Positions 34,067-46,339 of a DNA stretch of 64,000 bases are shown piece by piece (the first letter of the stretch is position 1; each line of letters starts with the position of its first letter). Source of the stretch: Prostheceraeus crozeri. Its lineage: Eukaryota > Platyhelminthes > Polycladida > Euryleptidae. The stretch is from the NCBI GenBank assembly GCA_907163375.1, contig CAJQUW010016167.1:124001-188000 (forward strand). The letters are read 5' to 3'. The notes beneath the pieces are model-generated. The model saw nothing but the letters and a program-made list of their open reading frames with translations, did no database searches and was not told the DNA's origin. The translations under genes and the position numbers were made by a program.

Positions 34067-37000
34067 CAGGGAGCCTAACAGGAGACCAAAAAAAGACGGA
34101 AATTTTTTGATTAACATAAATGCCATTTTACATTTTTACGAGAAATAGACATCCTCTGAACATGTACATAATCACAGACATTGTTATTCTTATACTGATT
34201 TAATTAAAGCTTAACACGGGTTCTAGAGACATACAGGAACACGAAATTTTGGTTTGGGAAAATTCTAGCTGTATACAGATATATAGCTACATTTAATTTC
34301 AACTTAGAACAATATCATACAGAAAAAACGCACGAGACCAACATCATTACTCCAAATTTCTGCAAAGAAAATGTACATGCTCAATCCAAAATAAAAATAA
34401 CAAATTTTCTATAAAACATGAATTTTCATTAAAAACAACCTCAATCGCACTGATGATGATGATGAACAAAAGAGTTTATGAGGAGTTCTCAAAGGCAAAA
34501 TAAATGCTGAGCAATAGAATGGCTTGCTTTATGCATTGCAAATTACTAATGCGAATTACTAACAAAGTACTGCATCAGAAATTATAATTGGATTTTTTTG
34601 GTGAAAGCAGTCAATTTTCTTTTGAGTGCAAAAAACAAAACTAAACTATGGTGGAAGATGATTGTACAAAACTTAAAACTAAGCAAAAAACACAAGAAGA
34701 AGCTACGTCATCTAAACCTCATTTATAGAAACTTCTTAAAGATGTTTGCTTCATAGATGTCTGCTTCTCATCAATCTTTCTCTGATCCTTTTCAGCGCCT
34801 TCAAATCGCCTCTTCTTCCTCTGATCCTTTCCAGCTTCTTCAACTCGCCTCTTCCTCCTCTGATCCTCAGCTTCTTCAACTCGCCTCTTCCTCCTCTGAT
34901 CCTCATCTTCTTCAACTCACCTCTTCCTCTGATCCTTTCCAGCTTCTTTAACTGGCATCTTCAAAATTGGTTCCTTTCGCAAACGTTTCTTCTAAACATA
35001 CTTCTGGCGATGGATTTTCTAGGTGTTATTGCCAATGTACTCAAGAACGCAGTTTTCCTTTGTTTCTGTGTCTCAAGGTTCTCTTGCCTTTTCATGTACG
35101 CACCTAGCATCTTTTTTACTAATTCCTTCGGAACAGGATCACGAAGAGCATCATTTCGCACGAATTTCTCAACAGCATTTTGATTGTATATCAGGAGATA
35201 CTGCTTAATAGATTGGATTGCATCCAATGTTTCGATCTTCATCTGTGATGTCTTCTCATTGAGACTTGATGTCATCCTGCTAAAGGATCTCTCTACCTCT
35301 GGAGCGCTTATGATTGTTAGGTAGACCAAAGCCAGTTTGCTAAGAGTTGGATATGTTTCGCTAAGTGTGTACCAGTAAGTATCGATTCTTGTAACTGGAA
35401 GATGGTCTAGAGCTGGATCTACAGAGTAATTTCTGATTTCCTTCTCGATATTACATTTTTCCATCGTCATTTAATATGCTGGAGTGATCGAATGCCAGGT
35501 GCATCAAGTAGCTCTGCCCGACGGAATGAAATCTCATATCTGGTGACAATGCTGACAAATGCCGCAATAACTTGTTCTTGTATGGCATCTTATCTCGGAG
35601 ATATGTCGCAGTGACCAAATAAGCAGAAAATGATTGCTTCTTCAAATGATGGGAGGACATAATCCCTTCTCTAGCATCACCAAAAAAGATGTTTTGGACT
35701 GGCAGGTAAATCGATTTGTCATCAAGGTTAAGCTCATGAAGTGCTTCGCCAGATTTGTGCACAATATCTTCAGCTTTGATGAAGAAACTCAAGAACTCAC
35801 GGAAAATAGTTTCTAACTCTTCATAAACAAGGTGAACCATTGGTTCTGGTTTTTGAAAAAGAAGAGTGTACTTTCGTAAAAGTGATAGAACGCTTCTATA
35901 GAGTTTCAGTATCACAATGAGCCTCCGTCTTTCAACAAACAGGCAATCGTTTATGCGTTGCAGCCTTTGTGAACCTCTTTTGACGCAGTTCAGTTTGCAA
36001 GTTCATCAAAAAGTTTTCGGCGTCTTCTGAAACATTCATTCTTCGAAATATATCAATGATAAAATGGCGATGAATACCAACATCTTCTCCCAGGTAGGTA
36101 TAAAAGAAAACAGTGTAAGAATCCAAGAGCTCCAGAACGTGACATGCGCATTCATAAGAAGAAAGCCAGCGAGTAGAACAGTGGTCCAAATGAAGATGTA
36201 ATGGAAGCTGGAGAATTTGGCATACTGTTAGATAGGCATCCTTCTGATCAGGCGAAAATTTAAAGTGATTGTGGAGATCAGTAAAAAGAGATTGGACATT
36301 CCCTTCTAATGCTTGAGTAAACTTTTTTGCGGCGTTATTCACATGATGGCAAGTATCGCCATCAATATCAGACAGATTTGGGCAATGTTCTTTCATCCTG
36401 GTTTCAACACTAGACTTCGATCCACGCATAATCGCGCATGAGTCCATGAGAATGCTAATCAATTTTGATTTGTCAAGATTGAATTCAATTAACGTATCAA
36501 GAAGCCTTGAAGTAACTGTACTGGAATTCACTTTAATCATCTGAGCACTTTTTAAATGATAAGCACAAATTTTTCCCAATTCATAATCAAAAAAACTGAT
36601 GAGTATATCTAGAACTCTGGCATTATTTCTAGCAGTCGCTTCGTCAACATTTAGAGAAAAGTAACCGTCTCCGAGACGTTTTCTGATGTCATCCTTCACA
36701 TACTCTGCAATGCCGCACACAGTTTTGTATCTCGCAGCGTCTTCTCCCAAGTGGACGGAACCTATAAAAGAAAATACATTTTTCACTTATTTTCCTACAA
36801 TTAGATTTTATTTTGATTAACGAACTGAGAGCTTTAGTATCCTTGGATAACGTTTGAGATAACTGGACGAGCTTTGGAGCGAGTTTGAATGAAAGCGAAT
36901 TTTCCACCATGAATGACAGCACCATGGCCTCCGTATTGACAACACGGTCCGTAAACGACACAAATGTCTTATCCTTCACGCCTACAATAGTGATTTTCAT

Positions 37001-38948
37001 TTATAAAGACTACAACGTTTTAAAGACTCAAAATTAATAACATACTTGTTCCAGGAAATTTTTCATTTGTCTTCCGCAACAGTAGTTCCTTAAAATGTTT
37101 TCGGAGTTCGCGTGCGCAACCAACGCTCTTTTGCCGTTTGTTGCATAAGATTTGTCACACTTGCTCCAACAGCAGTGTACAACTCCCGCTACCTCAGGTT
37201 TTCTGAAAAGTTATATTAGGACTACATAATTCATCAGCTCTTAAAGAGAAAGAGTTCAAGTTTATATCAAGATGCTTACAAAAATGAATCGCCAAGTTTC
37301 TGGCTCAATCTTTCTGATTTGCCTGCACCAATTTCTACAATGGTTTCCTCAAGCCATTTCCATGAGAAACAATTTTTGATACCATTGTCTTTGTCAAGCT
37401 TTACGGCATCGCATTCTCCTTTGTTAAAATGTGCAATACCGTTAATGGTATACCTACCAGTCATATCTGAAATCAGTGGAGAGAATTTTTAAACTATCAA
37501 AAGTTATCAAAAATTAAACTTGAATATCCTTTCGTGCAAAGTAGACCTAATCCATTTGATCGTTTATACAATATTTGAAAGTTATGCAAAACAAACTGAA
37601 ATGCCCGTCCTTCGACCAGGAATAGGCCTATGTTACATGCTTCGGCTGTTTAAACTGTGTTCTAGTCATGTACCAATAGCACACAGATATAAATTATATA
37701 TTCTTTCTCTTGATCAGATACAATTTCGAAGCGAATACCGATACTTCACTTGCAGCAAGCCGCATAAATAAAGATCACTATTTGGCCTCATCGCCGCCGT
37801 AGCATAAACAAGTACCTTCAATGCTACATGCATGCCAGCTGTTGCTGAAGAAAAATGATCTGCATTGGTCAAGTAGTTGCTGTTGCCATTAATCAGATGA
37901 CAGTGTTTTCCTATTATGATTTTTCTATGATCGCGCGAATTTTGGCTGCGCTAGAGAAGTCAGAAGCATTTTCTACGCTTTATTCATATTGGTCAATATC
38001 CAATCTTGAGAAGCTACATGCATGCTTGGAAAAAGTCGTTATATCGTTAAAACTTTAATGAGCATTGGTAAATAATGAGTCACCAAAATAAACAGTTTTC
38101 ACCATTTGAAGTTTAATACTGTCTTTGTCGCCTGGCTGCAATCTGAGTTAAGTGGCATTGTTTCATTTCATTAAATACCAATGATGTGAATAGATATAAT
38201 GGCATAAATGAAAATTTTAAAAATCGAATCATCATTTCGTATTGTAGATCTTTAGATAGAATGAAAACACGAATTATTTTAGTGACTCATCTGATATGCA
38301 TTTACATGATTCTAAGTCTAACAACATATTTTCATTTACAACTCAATTTTCATCACTCAAATAACATGGCTTGAATATTTAAAGAAAAGCACATTAACTG
38401 AACAAAAACGTTAACAAATAAATCATAGTCAAATAGTCTTTGAGAACTTCAATTCTTTGATACGAGTAGGCCTAAATATCACATTCATATCAATGACGAG
38501 AAGGTTATATGATATATTGCACATTTCATGAAGATTCCTTAGAATCAGTTGTTTTGGAAGACCATTTGGGATGTGATAATAGATTGATAACAAATCCAAC
38601 AAAACGATTAGAGCCTACCCTCATTAACGTAGTCACCAGAAGAAACTGAAATTGAACTGAAAATGTGACACTGCATTTAAAAAAAAACCTGCAATTAAAA
38701 GGAAGTCGCGCGAAGCGCGACAATTTTAGATTTTGCGGTTAATTGGCATTACAAAAGTACTACCAATCAAGTGACAGGGGACAGAGATTAACATACATAT
38801 TTCTGAATAGCTTTGAGATTGGGCGACGCACCTCCTACCTCACCCCCCACCCCTCATATTTTTTCGCATATTTGTACCAATCTCGAGAATGTTCAAAATC
38901 ATGAAAAAAGACGGAAATCCGTAAAAAGACGGAAAATTAGGCTCCCTG
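34067..38948 (-). mobile_element. Structurally complete hAT transposon
   Basis: Terminal inverted repeats start CAGGGAGCCTAA at both ends. The 8-bp target duplication CGTTGAGC occupies 34059-34066 and 38949-38956 and is perfect. Subterminal sequence on both sides has AAAGACGGAAAT words. Length is 4.88 kb and the gene is read on the minus strand. The perfect target duplication suggests recent insertion. Confidence 0.93.
34740..37464 (-). pseudogene. hAT transposase gene, several exons or frame changes
   Basis: Parts in order. 37276-37464 gives MTGRYTINGIAHFNKGEC. About 37056-37203 is a BED-like finger (CCWSKCDKSYATNGKRALVA) between splice-like sites. 36689-37000 carries SFTDRVVNTEAMVLSFM. 35932-36786 is the core (YFSLNVDEATARNNARVLD, LISILMDSCAIMRG, DTCHHVNNAAKKFTQ, HCSTRWLSSYECACHVL). 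35451-35915 follows. 34961-35470 holds the dimerisation region (TIISAPEVERSFSRMTS). The tail is Lys/Arg/Glu-rich and encoded by an imperfect 24-39 bp repeat at 34780-34960. At least three changes of frame occur between long blocks, some perhaps introns. Confidence 0.75.
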
Positions 38949-38991
38949 CGTTGAGCATAGAACAGCGCGATAGTCAATACATGTGATGGTA

Positions 38992-39640
38992 TTAACCCCT
39001 TTAGTGCGGCATTTATTTACTGAGAACCTCTCCACAGTGCGGCATTAATTTTTAGAAAAATAGCTTTTGTATGAAAATGTATTATTGAACAAACGATACA
39101 TATTCTCTGTAATAAATGGTTACAATAATCTTTCAGTTCAATCACAATGTAGTCACGGTATGATACACTTGAAAACATGGAGCTGGACAGAGGGGAACAT
39201 TGCAGGCTTCGCAGAAGTATCGCGTTTCTTTTCTTACTTTTTGACCATTACGAACTTTCGCACAACATATCCGGCATCGCCGGGTTGGTGCTCCTTTTCC
39301 GTCTGTTGGCGGAATAAAAGAAGGTAAATGCCTTTCAGTAAGTCGTAAGGGACTGGGAGAGAGTAAAGATGGACGACGTGGTCTTTTCACGGTGATCGGC
39401 TGGTGGTACTTCTCGAGCAGTCGTTCAATAAGTTTGATTCGAAAGTCAACATGTGCGAGTTGTCTGCTGCATCGAATACAGTATGTAACTGTTCAAAACA
39501 ATTTGATTGAGAATATGTCTATAAGAATTTTTTATACCAGACCTTTTGCCTCTTGCGCTCACTAGGATAACTGCCACATAACATAGGATAAGCTAGGACA
39601 ACATTTGCTGATCAGCCACATCAACACCATTCATACCCTG
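38992..39640 (-). mobile_element. piggyBac 3' end fragment, second family
   Basis: TTAACCCCTTTAGTGCGGC at 38992 has the form of a piggyBac end next to its TTAA. Read on the minus strand the coding part holds MNGVDVADQQMLS (third catalytic Asp region) and then KRRRRP-like linker and RCRICCAKVRNGQKVRKETR, YFCEACNVPLCPAPC, the cysteine-rich C-terminal finger. Everything upstream of the GVDVADQ motif is missing and replaced by a GC-rich repeat. Unrelated in sequence to the copy at 16548-18973. Confidence 0.75.
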
Positions 39641-39649
39641 TGGTAAAGG

Positions 39650-39815
39650 TGACGTCGGCTCGAGGTCGCACGGTCGGTCAAATCGACTTCCTACCGACGT
39701 CGGCTGGCACTTGGTCAGTGAGTCGGTGGCCGCCCATTTGCCGACGGTTGGCGATTCGGTTGGCTGACAGTTGGCCAGTGAGTCGGTGACCAACAATTTG
39801 CCGACAATCGACCTA
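39650..39815. repeat. GC-rich tandem repeat of about 68 bp
   Basis: Two imperfect copies share CAGTGAGTCGGTG, TTTGCCGAC and GTTGGC words. The array abuts the broken edge of the piggyBac fragment. Confidence 0.6.
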
Positions 39816-39819
39816 AGTC

Positions 39820-42790
39820 AAGTATACGACTACAGGAGCAACAAATAATAAGAGTTATGAGAAGACTTGACAAGTGAACCAAAATTCATGCAACCTTGGT
39901 AAAATATTGCAATGTCTTTTCGGGATTTCAAGTTGAGGCATATTTGCCATAATTTTGTCTGAAGCTTCTGATGAAACTAACCATTTTTCGTCCTTGTCAC
40001 CAAATGGTATACTTGAGCGAAATAGTTCAAAATTAGAAGTAGTTTTCATTAGAAGTTCAAAATGTTGTCCAATGTACTTAAAAAGCATAATAGAGCATGC
40101 GTGCATATTTATGAAACATAGTGCATGCGTTCGTTGTTGCCATTTTATCGAAGGTGCATAGATTTGTCTTTATTTTGCCAAGGCTTCTCATTACACTTAT
40201 TATATATTGTTGCTGTAGTCACATGCTTTACTTGGATTGATCGGCGGCAAATTGCTGGTCACCAGCTCAATTGGCTATTTACCAAGTTAAAAAATATGCA
40301 CTCACCTCGTTACCGTTTTCCTGAGTTCGGGATCCGCTATCAGCCCGTTATCGTCTGGAGACGAATTCTTGGTGGTTTTGAAATTTCACTGCGCTGGAAT
40401 TATTTGCGCAAAGATTTCAAAAATTGCAAAAATATATTAATAAATGATCTTACAATAACAAGAAAATCCGTTAAAGATCCGTGACACGCAAATATGTGGC
40501 TCAAACTCACCAACTTTCATTGCTAATACAGGATTGACAAAATTGATGGTTGTGTTGATTATTCCAAAAGCAATTATTTTTAACTGGACCACATAGACGC
40601 ATTCGTCAGAAATGGTACAGAGACACAATTGTTTGGAAAGAAATCTCGCAGATTTTGGGAGAATCAGAAATCAGGTGCAATATATAGCCACAAAATGTGA
40701 TTACAAGTTCACTCATTCTGCAAAGCATAACGAGAGACCCTGGTATTATATGTGGGTATGCACACATCACGACGTATCATGAAGCAAACACTAAACAGGG
40801 TTAAATATAAATGGACAAACTCTTGTATTTGTCAATATAGTCTCGCTCACCCATGTAATGTATTTAAATTCATAACACAATAAATAAGACCTTCCAATAA
40901 TGCAAAAGCAAACATAGTTACACTGTTGTTGTGATGTTGATTTCCCCAATACCGTTCAGCGAGACACCTAGTAGGCAAAGAAATGCCTACTGCTGACATG
41001 ATGTGTCCGTGGAGGTGATGGCCAATCCAATGTACGTGTACATGTGGTCAATTATCTATGAAATATAGTTTTGTGGTTTTGGCTGAGTTTTTGAACAAGA
41101 GAAAAACTGATTCGAAAACTTATTAGACGCACAAAACTAAAAAACTGATTTTGAAATAAAAACTTGACTTCTCCAAATGATGCCCAAGTTTTTGCGAAGG
41201 CTTCATCGCGGTGATGCAAATGATGGAACTGTATTAGTGTACGTTGCATAATTTCATCATCTGTATCACCCGTGATCAAGTCTTAGTGCGAAAATGTCAG
41301 CATCACTTTATTGAGTTATATATCTACTTCTTTTTACGTAAGTTGCGTGGTTTCTAGGGATACATTTCTAGGGATGTTAGTGATGTTCATAATTGAGTAA
41401 ATCCAGATTCGATTATACTTTATGCATCTTAGATTTTCAAATCGGCACCGATCAAAGAATATCTGTACCGCTTGTAGAATATCAATCAGTGCTCCTAGCG
41501 CTAACACTGGTTGACAAAATTGCGGAAAAATTGCAATATATATGTGATAATACAGAAATAGTGCAATTTATGATTTGATGATATAAAACTATTGCAATTT
41601 ATATATACCCCCCATCCCCCCCCACCCCATCCACCCACCCCATCAAAGTCTTCATTTCTCATTCACATTCATTAACATTAGCAAATGGAAACTAGCAGAG
41701 CGTTGATTTGAGAATCACGTGCTCCATCTCAATCATCATTCGTTGATTTTAACTTGTGAAACTTTAACATTTCTGTACATGTGATTGATTTCACTGAGCA
41801 GAAAATTAATATATATATATTTGGTTTTGAGTTCTAGAGCAATGAAAAGTTATGCTTGAAGCGTAAATCAAGGATCTAGATAGCATTTGTGAATTAAGGG
41901 ACATTTGAAATGATCTTCTGATCAGAAATGGAATGAAACATTCAACACAAGTGACAAACTTAATCATGCGAAAGAGTCAGCGCTCCTTTTTAATTGGCTT
42001 GAATTTGATGATAGACCAATGAGAATACGCCGACTGCTTTCAATGGATAATGAAATTAGAATTTGCTGTCTTCGACGAGTGAGAACATAACATGACTCAC
42101 GTGTATTTGAAGTTCGGAAACGCTGTCGATTTCCCTAGAGGAGAGATTTGCTAAAAGAAAAAAAATTCAAAAAAAAGATCCAACGGCTATTTTTTCATTT
42201 ACTTAAAATCGAGTACATAAACTTTATTTCAAATATTTTCATGGACGCATTTTACCTCCCAAAGTGTAGGTCCTACCCCACATAGGTTCTAAAAATTGAA
42301 AGGATAATGGATCTGTTACTTTCGTGGTCCATTTTTACCCTTCAAACATTTGTCTACATTTGGTTTTGGATAATGGGTCAACTACATGTATAGGTTATAA
42401 ATAAATGCGGATACATAAACACTATTTTATGTTAACCCATTCATTCACAGATTTAGCATATTGCTATTCTTTCTACGGATATACATAGATATCTGCGACA
42501 AGCTACTGGCATTACGCCCTAGATAGCTTGTCCGATGGTGATGGTAATCAAATGCTGCTTTTAGTTGACAGTTGAAGTGAGAATAACAATGTGCTAATGA
42601 CATCCCTGAATTGTTCCCGGGCATGGCTGCATAATTAAATGTTTGATTGCACTGATGTTGAGAAATAAGGGCCTAGGCTTGCAGATGATTCCTGATATTG
42701 GATGAAACAGCTGCTCTAAGCCGTTATTCGTATTGTTTAACATGTATATTGATCTCTATCAGATCATGTATCGCAGTGTTTCACTAGTTC
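39820..42790. other. Long stretch without a recognised gene
   Basis: Frames at 40125-40484 and elsewhere have no family similarity I can name and no splice support. A C-rich tract lies at 41606-41645 and could form a G-quadruplex on the minus strand. Nothing else supportable. Confidence 0.5.
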
Positions 42791-42794
42791 TATA

Positions 42795-43511
42795 TCAAAT
42801 AGTCTGAAATAAGACTATGAAGACTAGAGTTCTTGGTAGCCTATTAATAAAGTCGGCGAAAATCAGCGAGAAGTCAGCGAATTTTTTCCTACCATTCCTG
42901 TGGCAACCCTGAACGAATAACGCGAAATTATTGAAGGGTGTTTCATGTTTTCGAGAATCAGGAAAAGATACTCTGTACTCAACATTCCAACATATGCTTT
43001 CCAAAATCATGTCGAAGTTGTTCTGCATCAGAGCAATCGATGATGCGACATCTCTGGATTTGGGGTTGATTATAATTGTGTCATCTGCATATTTGATGCA
43101 GTCAATCGATGGCGCAATAAGGTTCTTCACATACAGGATGAAGAAAAGAGGTCCCATGATTGAGCCCTGTGGGACTCCACTGATGACATCTACTGGATCA
43201 CTGATGCAATTCATGAGACGAACAGATTGACGACGTCCAGAAAGGTAGGATGTTGTCCAATCAATGAAGTCACTAGGGAATCTCAGGGAGCGCAGCTTTG
43301 CAATTAATTTTCCGTGGGAAATTGTGTCAAACGCTTTGGAGTAGTCCAGGCAGAGTAGAGCCACAGCGATGATGTCGTCAGATTCTAGGGCTTTGGTGAT
43401 GCGGTCATGAAGTTGGATCAGGGCACAAGTCGTTGATGAGTAGGGAATATATCCATATTGATTTTTGTCAACCGAGTTTTGGTTGTAATTCGAATGGACC
43501 AACACGTACAT
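42795..43511 (-). pseudogene. Non-LTR (LINE) reverse transcriptase fragment
   Basis: Encodes the middle of a LINE reverse transcriptase. Visible motifs are QYGYIPYSSTTCALIQLHD, VALLCLDYSKAFDTISHGKL, FIDWTTSYLSGRRQSV, SGVPQGSIMGPLFFILYV and CIKYADDTII (the catalytic box is YADD). The pattern fits the CR1/Jockey group. Sequence after NNFDMIL diverges into unrelated repeat. The endonuclease and C-terminus are missing. It directly abuts the cysteine-rich pseudogene on its right. Confidence 0.85.
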
Positions 43512-43529
43512 GCAATCTATGAGGTCCTC

Positions 43530-44140
43530 CTGAATATAAGGCTCTCGTCGAATCTCTTGCCGCAGTACCGGTGGTCAAAATCGATGCAGCTGCTTTATCT
43601 TGAGTGTTTTGATCACTTGAAGAACACATTTGCACAATATTATCACGTAGCGATTTCTTAGAGCATTTATGACTAGGTCCTTTGCCGAGCGTAGATTTGC
43701 ATGTATTACAAATTATAACAGGACGCGGCGGCGAATTGATGGAGTCATCATTTGAAATTCGTGGCCGACCAAGTTGCCTTTTTGGAATACATTTTCCAGA
43801 TAGTGCGGCGGTTTGGCAAATCTAGCACGTGCATATAGGGAATGGATCATATCTTGTTTGTATTACATGAGGGTTGATGCTATCAAAGTCATATGGAGAT
43901 GGTAACATGTTGCGAGATTTTTTGCCGTTGCTGATCCGTGTGGTATTTGCGGAAAATGTCGTTCGGATTTAATCGATATCTTTGATTCTCTTTGTTATAG
44001 CCGGGAAGGAAATACTCGCAAATTCTGTTGATGACCACTTCTGTTATTGGATATTTCGCCTTTTGAAAACATATTATGCAAACTTTTTGTCTGTTTTCCT
44101 CATGGGTTAGACAGCGCTTTGCATGAGCCATTTGTTCCGG
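43530..44140 (-). pseudogene. Broken cysteine-rich gene of an uncharacterised family
   Basis: The first part (43889-44140) reads MAHAKRCLTHEENRQKVCII, CFQKAKYPITEVVINRICEY. The second part, in another frame, reads MLPSPYDFDSINPHVIQTRY, CTC, then one TAG, then CQTAALSGKCIPKRQLGRPR, ICNTCKSTLGKGPSHKCSKK and SLRDNIVQM. The CxxC pairs, the YDFxSI block, the GRP block and the LGKGxSHKC block match an uncharacterised family seen in many invertebrate genomes, often repeated and probably transposon-borne. One frame change and one stop. It is cut off at the LINE fragment. Confidence 0.5.
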
Positions 44141-44449
44141 CACTATAATCGCAGCGAACACAATGAATGAATCACAGGTGCACTCGATTAGAGTGATGAT
44201 TGTAGCGCACGCCTTAAGCATTGAGATTCCTTAATCAATAATTTGGACATCAATCTAACTGAAAGCTTTCAGTGGTCGCAAATCGATTTCTAGGATATCA
44301 TGATATCAGTTGCAATAGAACTCTGTTAGCTAATAGCATGATCCTAGCGTCATAGAAATCAGTCTTTAAATGTCTACATGCGTGAATCATTGTTACTGAG
44401 TAAGTAGGGCTGTCCGCCGATATTTCACCTGTCATTTTTCCGCAGCCGT

Positions 44450-45005
44450 GAAAAGGCAAAACCATGTAGTTTGAAGAACATCAATTTTCGCTAGAAGCTA
44501 AAATGTGAATTTCACTATTCTTGGTTTTTTATTCGATATTATCTTACAAACTTATGAAAAGTTGCATTAAATGGATTCTTATTTGAATTGCGAATACTGC
44601 CAGTGGATCAAAAATTCAAAATTTACCTTTTCAAATGTCCTAAATCGTCGTAAATGTTTTTGCCTTGTCAATTTGAGAAAGACATAGCAATTTTTGAAAA
44701 GGCAAAACCATGTAGTTTAGAATTATTGTACATCTATGTACGCATTTGTATTGAATATCTATTCGTAAATTATCGTAAACTATCGTAAAATATCTATTCG
44801 TGATTTTACCTTGTCAAATTGAGAGGGATATGACTGATTTTAAAAGGCAAAACCATGTAGTTTAGAATTATTGCAAATCATGAACGTATTGGTATTGAAT
44901 TTATATTCGTACATGTATGATTTTACCCTGACAAATTGTGGCTACTTTGAAAAAGTAAAAACTATGTAGTTTAGGATGTTGAAGAGGCAAAACCGCGTAG
45001 CTGAG
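44450..45005. repeat. Motif repeat AAAAGGCAAAACCATGTAG
   Basis: Copies at 44451, 44697 and 44842, and weaker ones at 44950 and 44981, with spacing 246, 145, 108 and 31 bases. The sequence between the copies is partly alike (ATTCGTGATTTTACCTTGTC-like). Probably a decayed tandem array. Confidence 0.65.
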
Positions 45006-45081
45006 ATTTATTAAAGTGGGTGATTTATACTAATCCTAAGCTAGCATTGTATGAAAAAGGTGGGTGAAAACATCAATATTA

Positions 45082-46171
45082 CAGTAGAATTCGCATATAT
45101 CGGCTTCGGCTATATCGCCGGTTTCTTTTTGTCCCGGCAAAATTTCCTATCTTTTCCATATAATCGAGTTCGCTTATATCGGCTTCGGCTATATCGGCGC
45201 ATTTTCGCTGTCCCTGACAGAAAAAAGTTCGTTTATAACGGCAGATTTCCTGGAAATCCTCAAGCGATGTGTTTTGCCTAGAAGAGTCACTAGAATGACA
45301 GTATATGTGGACGCGGATGGCTGTAGATTCTGTTAGGACTATCCGATTCTAACTATTCTAGTGGCATGTGAAAATTTAGATCTTCTACAATTCATCTCGA
45401 TGATGTTTGGGGGTTTGATCAAAATTGTAGAATCTAGCAGCCGAGGAAAGATAAGTAGGCTTGCCACTGTATCTCACATAATTAGTCTTTCATTCGACGT
45501 GATGATTGCATTGTTAACGCCTTCACCTACGATGCTATTGTCAGACCTGACTCAGTGACTGTTGCGTCATCAAAGGAGCACAAGCTACCGTCGAAAACAT
45601 TGTTGAGTTCGATGCATGTCCTCTCTCTAGACAGAAAGCGGCTCGCCACCCCATCCATCTCTATGGTTTCGCCTGCAGGTGACTCTTAGCAGCGTCTTGA
45701 TTGACTTAGATTGGCTGGCTTCGCCTGCACGTGACTCTTAGCAGCGTCTTGATTTATGCATATTCTTCTTTGTTTTGTGCTTCATATAGCAGGTGAGCAT
45801 GTAGGCATGAAGAAGCTTCAATCTTCTTGATTCAAAAAGCATACTCAGTTTTTGACATAGTGATATCCGGTTTGCGATACTTACGTTGCAAGCATCAGTT
45901 CAGAAAGGCACAATTTTTAGATATCTATTGAATACATAGACACAATTGCATGTACATGTACTGTACATGTTGGACAATAAGTCAATATGTACATGTATTT
46001 AAGTATAGCAACGCAATAATTCATGAGTCAATACACGTGTATACATTGTATGATGCATGGCATGATCTCAGAGCTCGTGTAGATTTCACAAAACTTCAAA
46101 ACTCAGGGAGTTCGCATATATCGGCGGTTTTCGTATGACCCTTGAGGCGCCGATATATGCGAATTCTACTG
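45082..46171. mobile_element. Non-autonomous pogo/Tigger-like element
   Basis: TA duplications at 45080-45081 and 46172-46173. The ends read CAGTAGAATTCGCATATATC in inverted orientation, as in pogo/Tigger families (CAGT/CAGG start, TA target). Near the left end GTTCGCTTATATCGGCTTCG repeats the terminal word in direct orientation. The right end has a further inverted copy. No transposase is present. Confidence 0.8.
45667..45756. repeat. 52-bp tandem duplication
   Basis: TTCGCCTGCAGGTGACTCTT and AGCAGCGTCTTGATT recur 52 bases later with one or two changes. Confidence 0.8.
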
Positions 46172-46261
46172 TATAAGCTAATTCAGTTTTATCGCTCAGC
46201 ATATTTACATAAACCTACCCCCCCCCCCTATATTTACCTCCCCGATGACATTCGATAGTGA

Positions 46262-46332
46262 TCTATGATTGAACCCAGGACTCTCCATGATATGAAGAAA
46301 TCCAGCTGTTCAACCAACACGACTATACCACC
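46262..46332 (-). mobile_element. tRNA-like sequence, possible SINE head
   Basis: On the minus strand GGTGGTATAGTCGTGTTGG resembles an A-box region and GAGTCCTGGGTTCAATC a B box, about 40 bp apart. I could not fold a convincing cloverleaf, so this is more likely a tRNA-derived SINE remnant than a tRNA gene. Confidence 0.3.
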
Positions 46333-46339
46333 GTACAAA

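Noticed and set aside
34746-35183. 145-codon plus-strand frame rich in Ser, Leu and Pro
   Set aside because: It is antisense to the hAT gene tail and comes from its internal tandem repeat.
40125-40484. 119-codon plus-strand frame
   Set aside because: Contains no recognisable motif and sits in a region without other gene signals.
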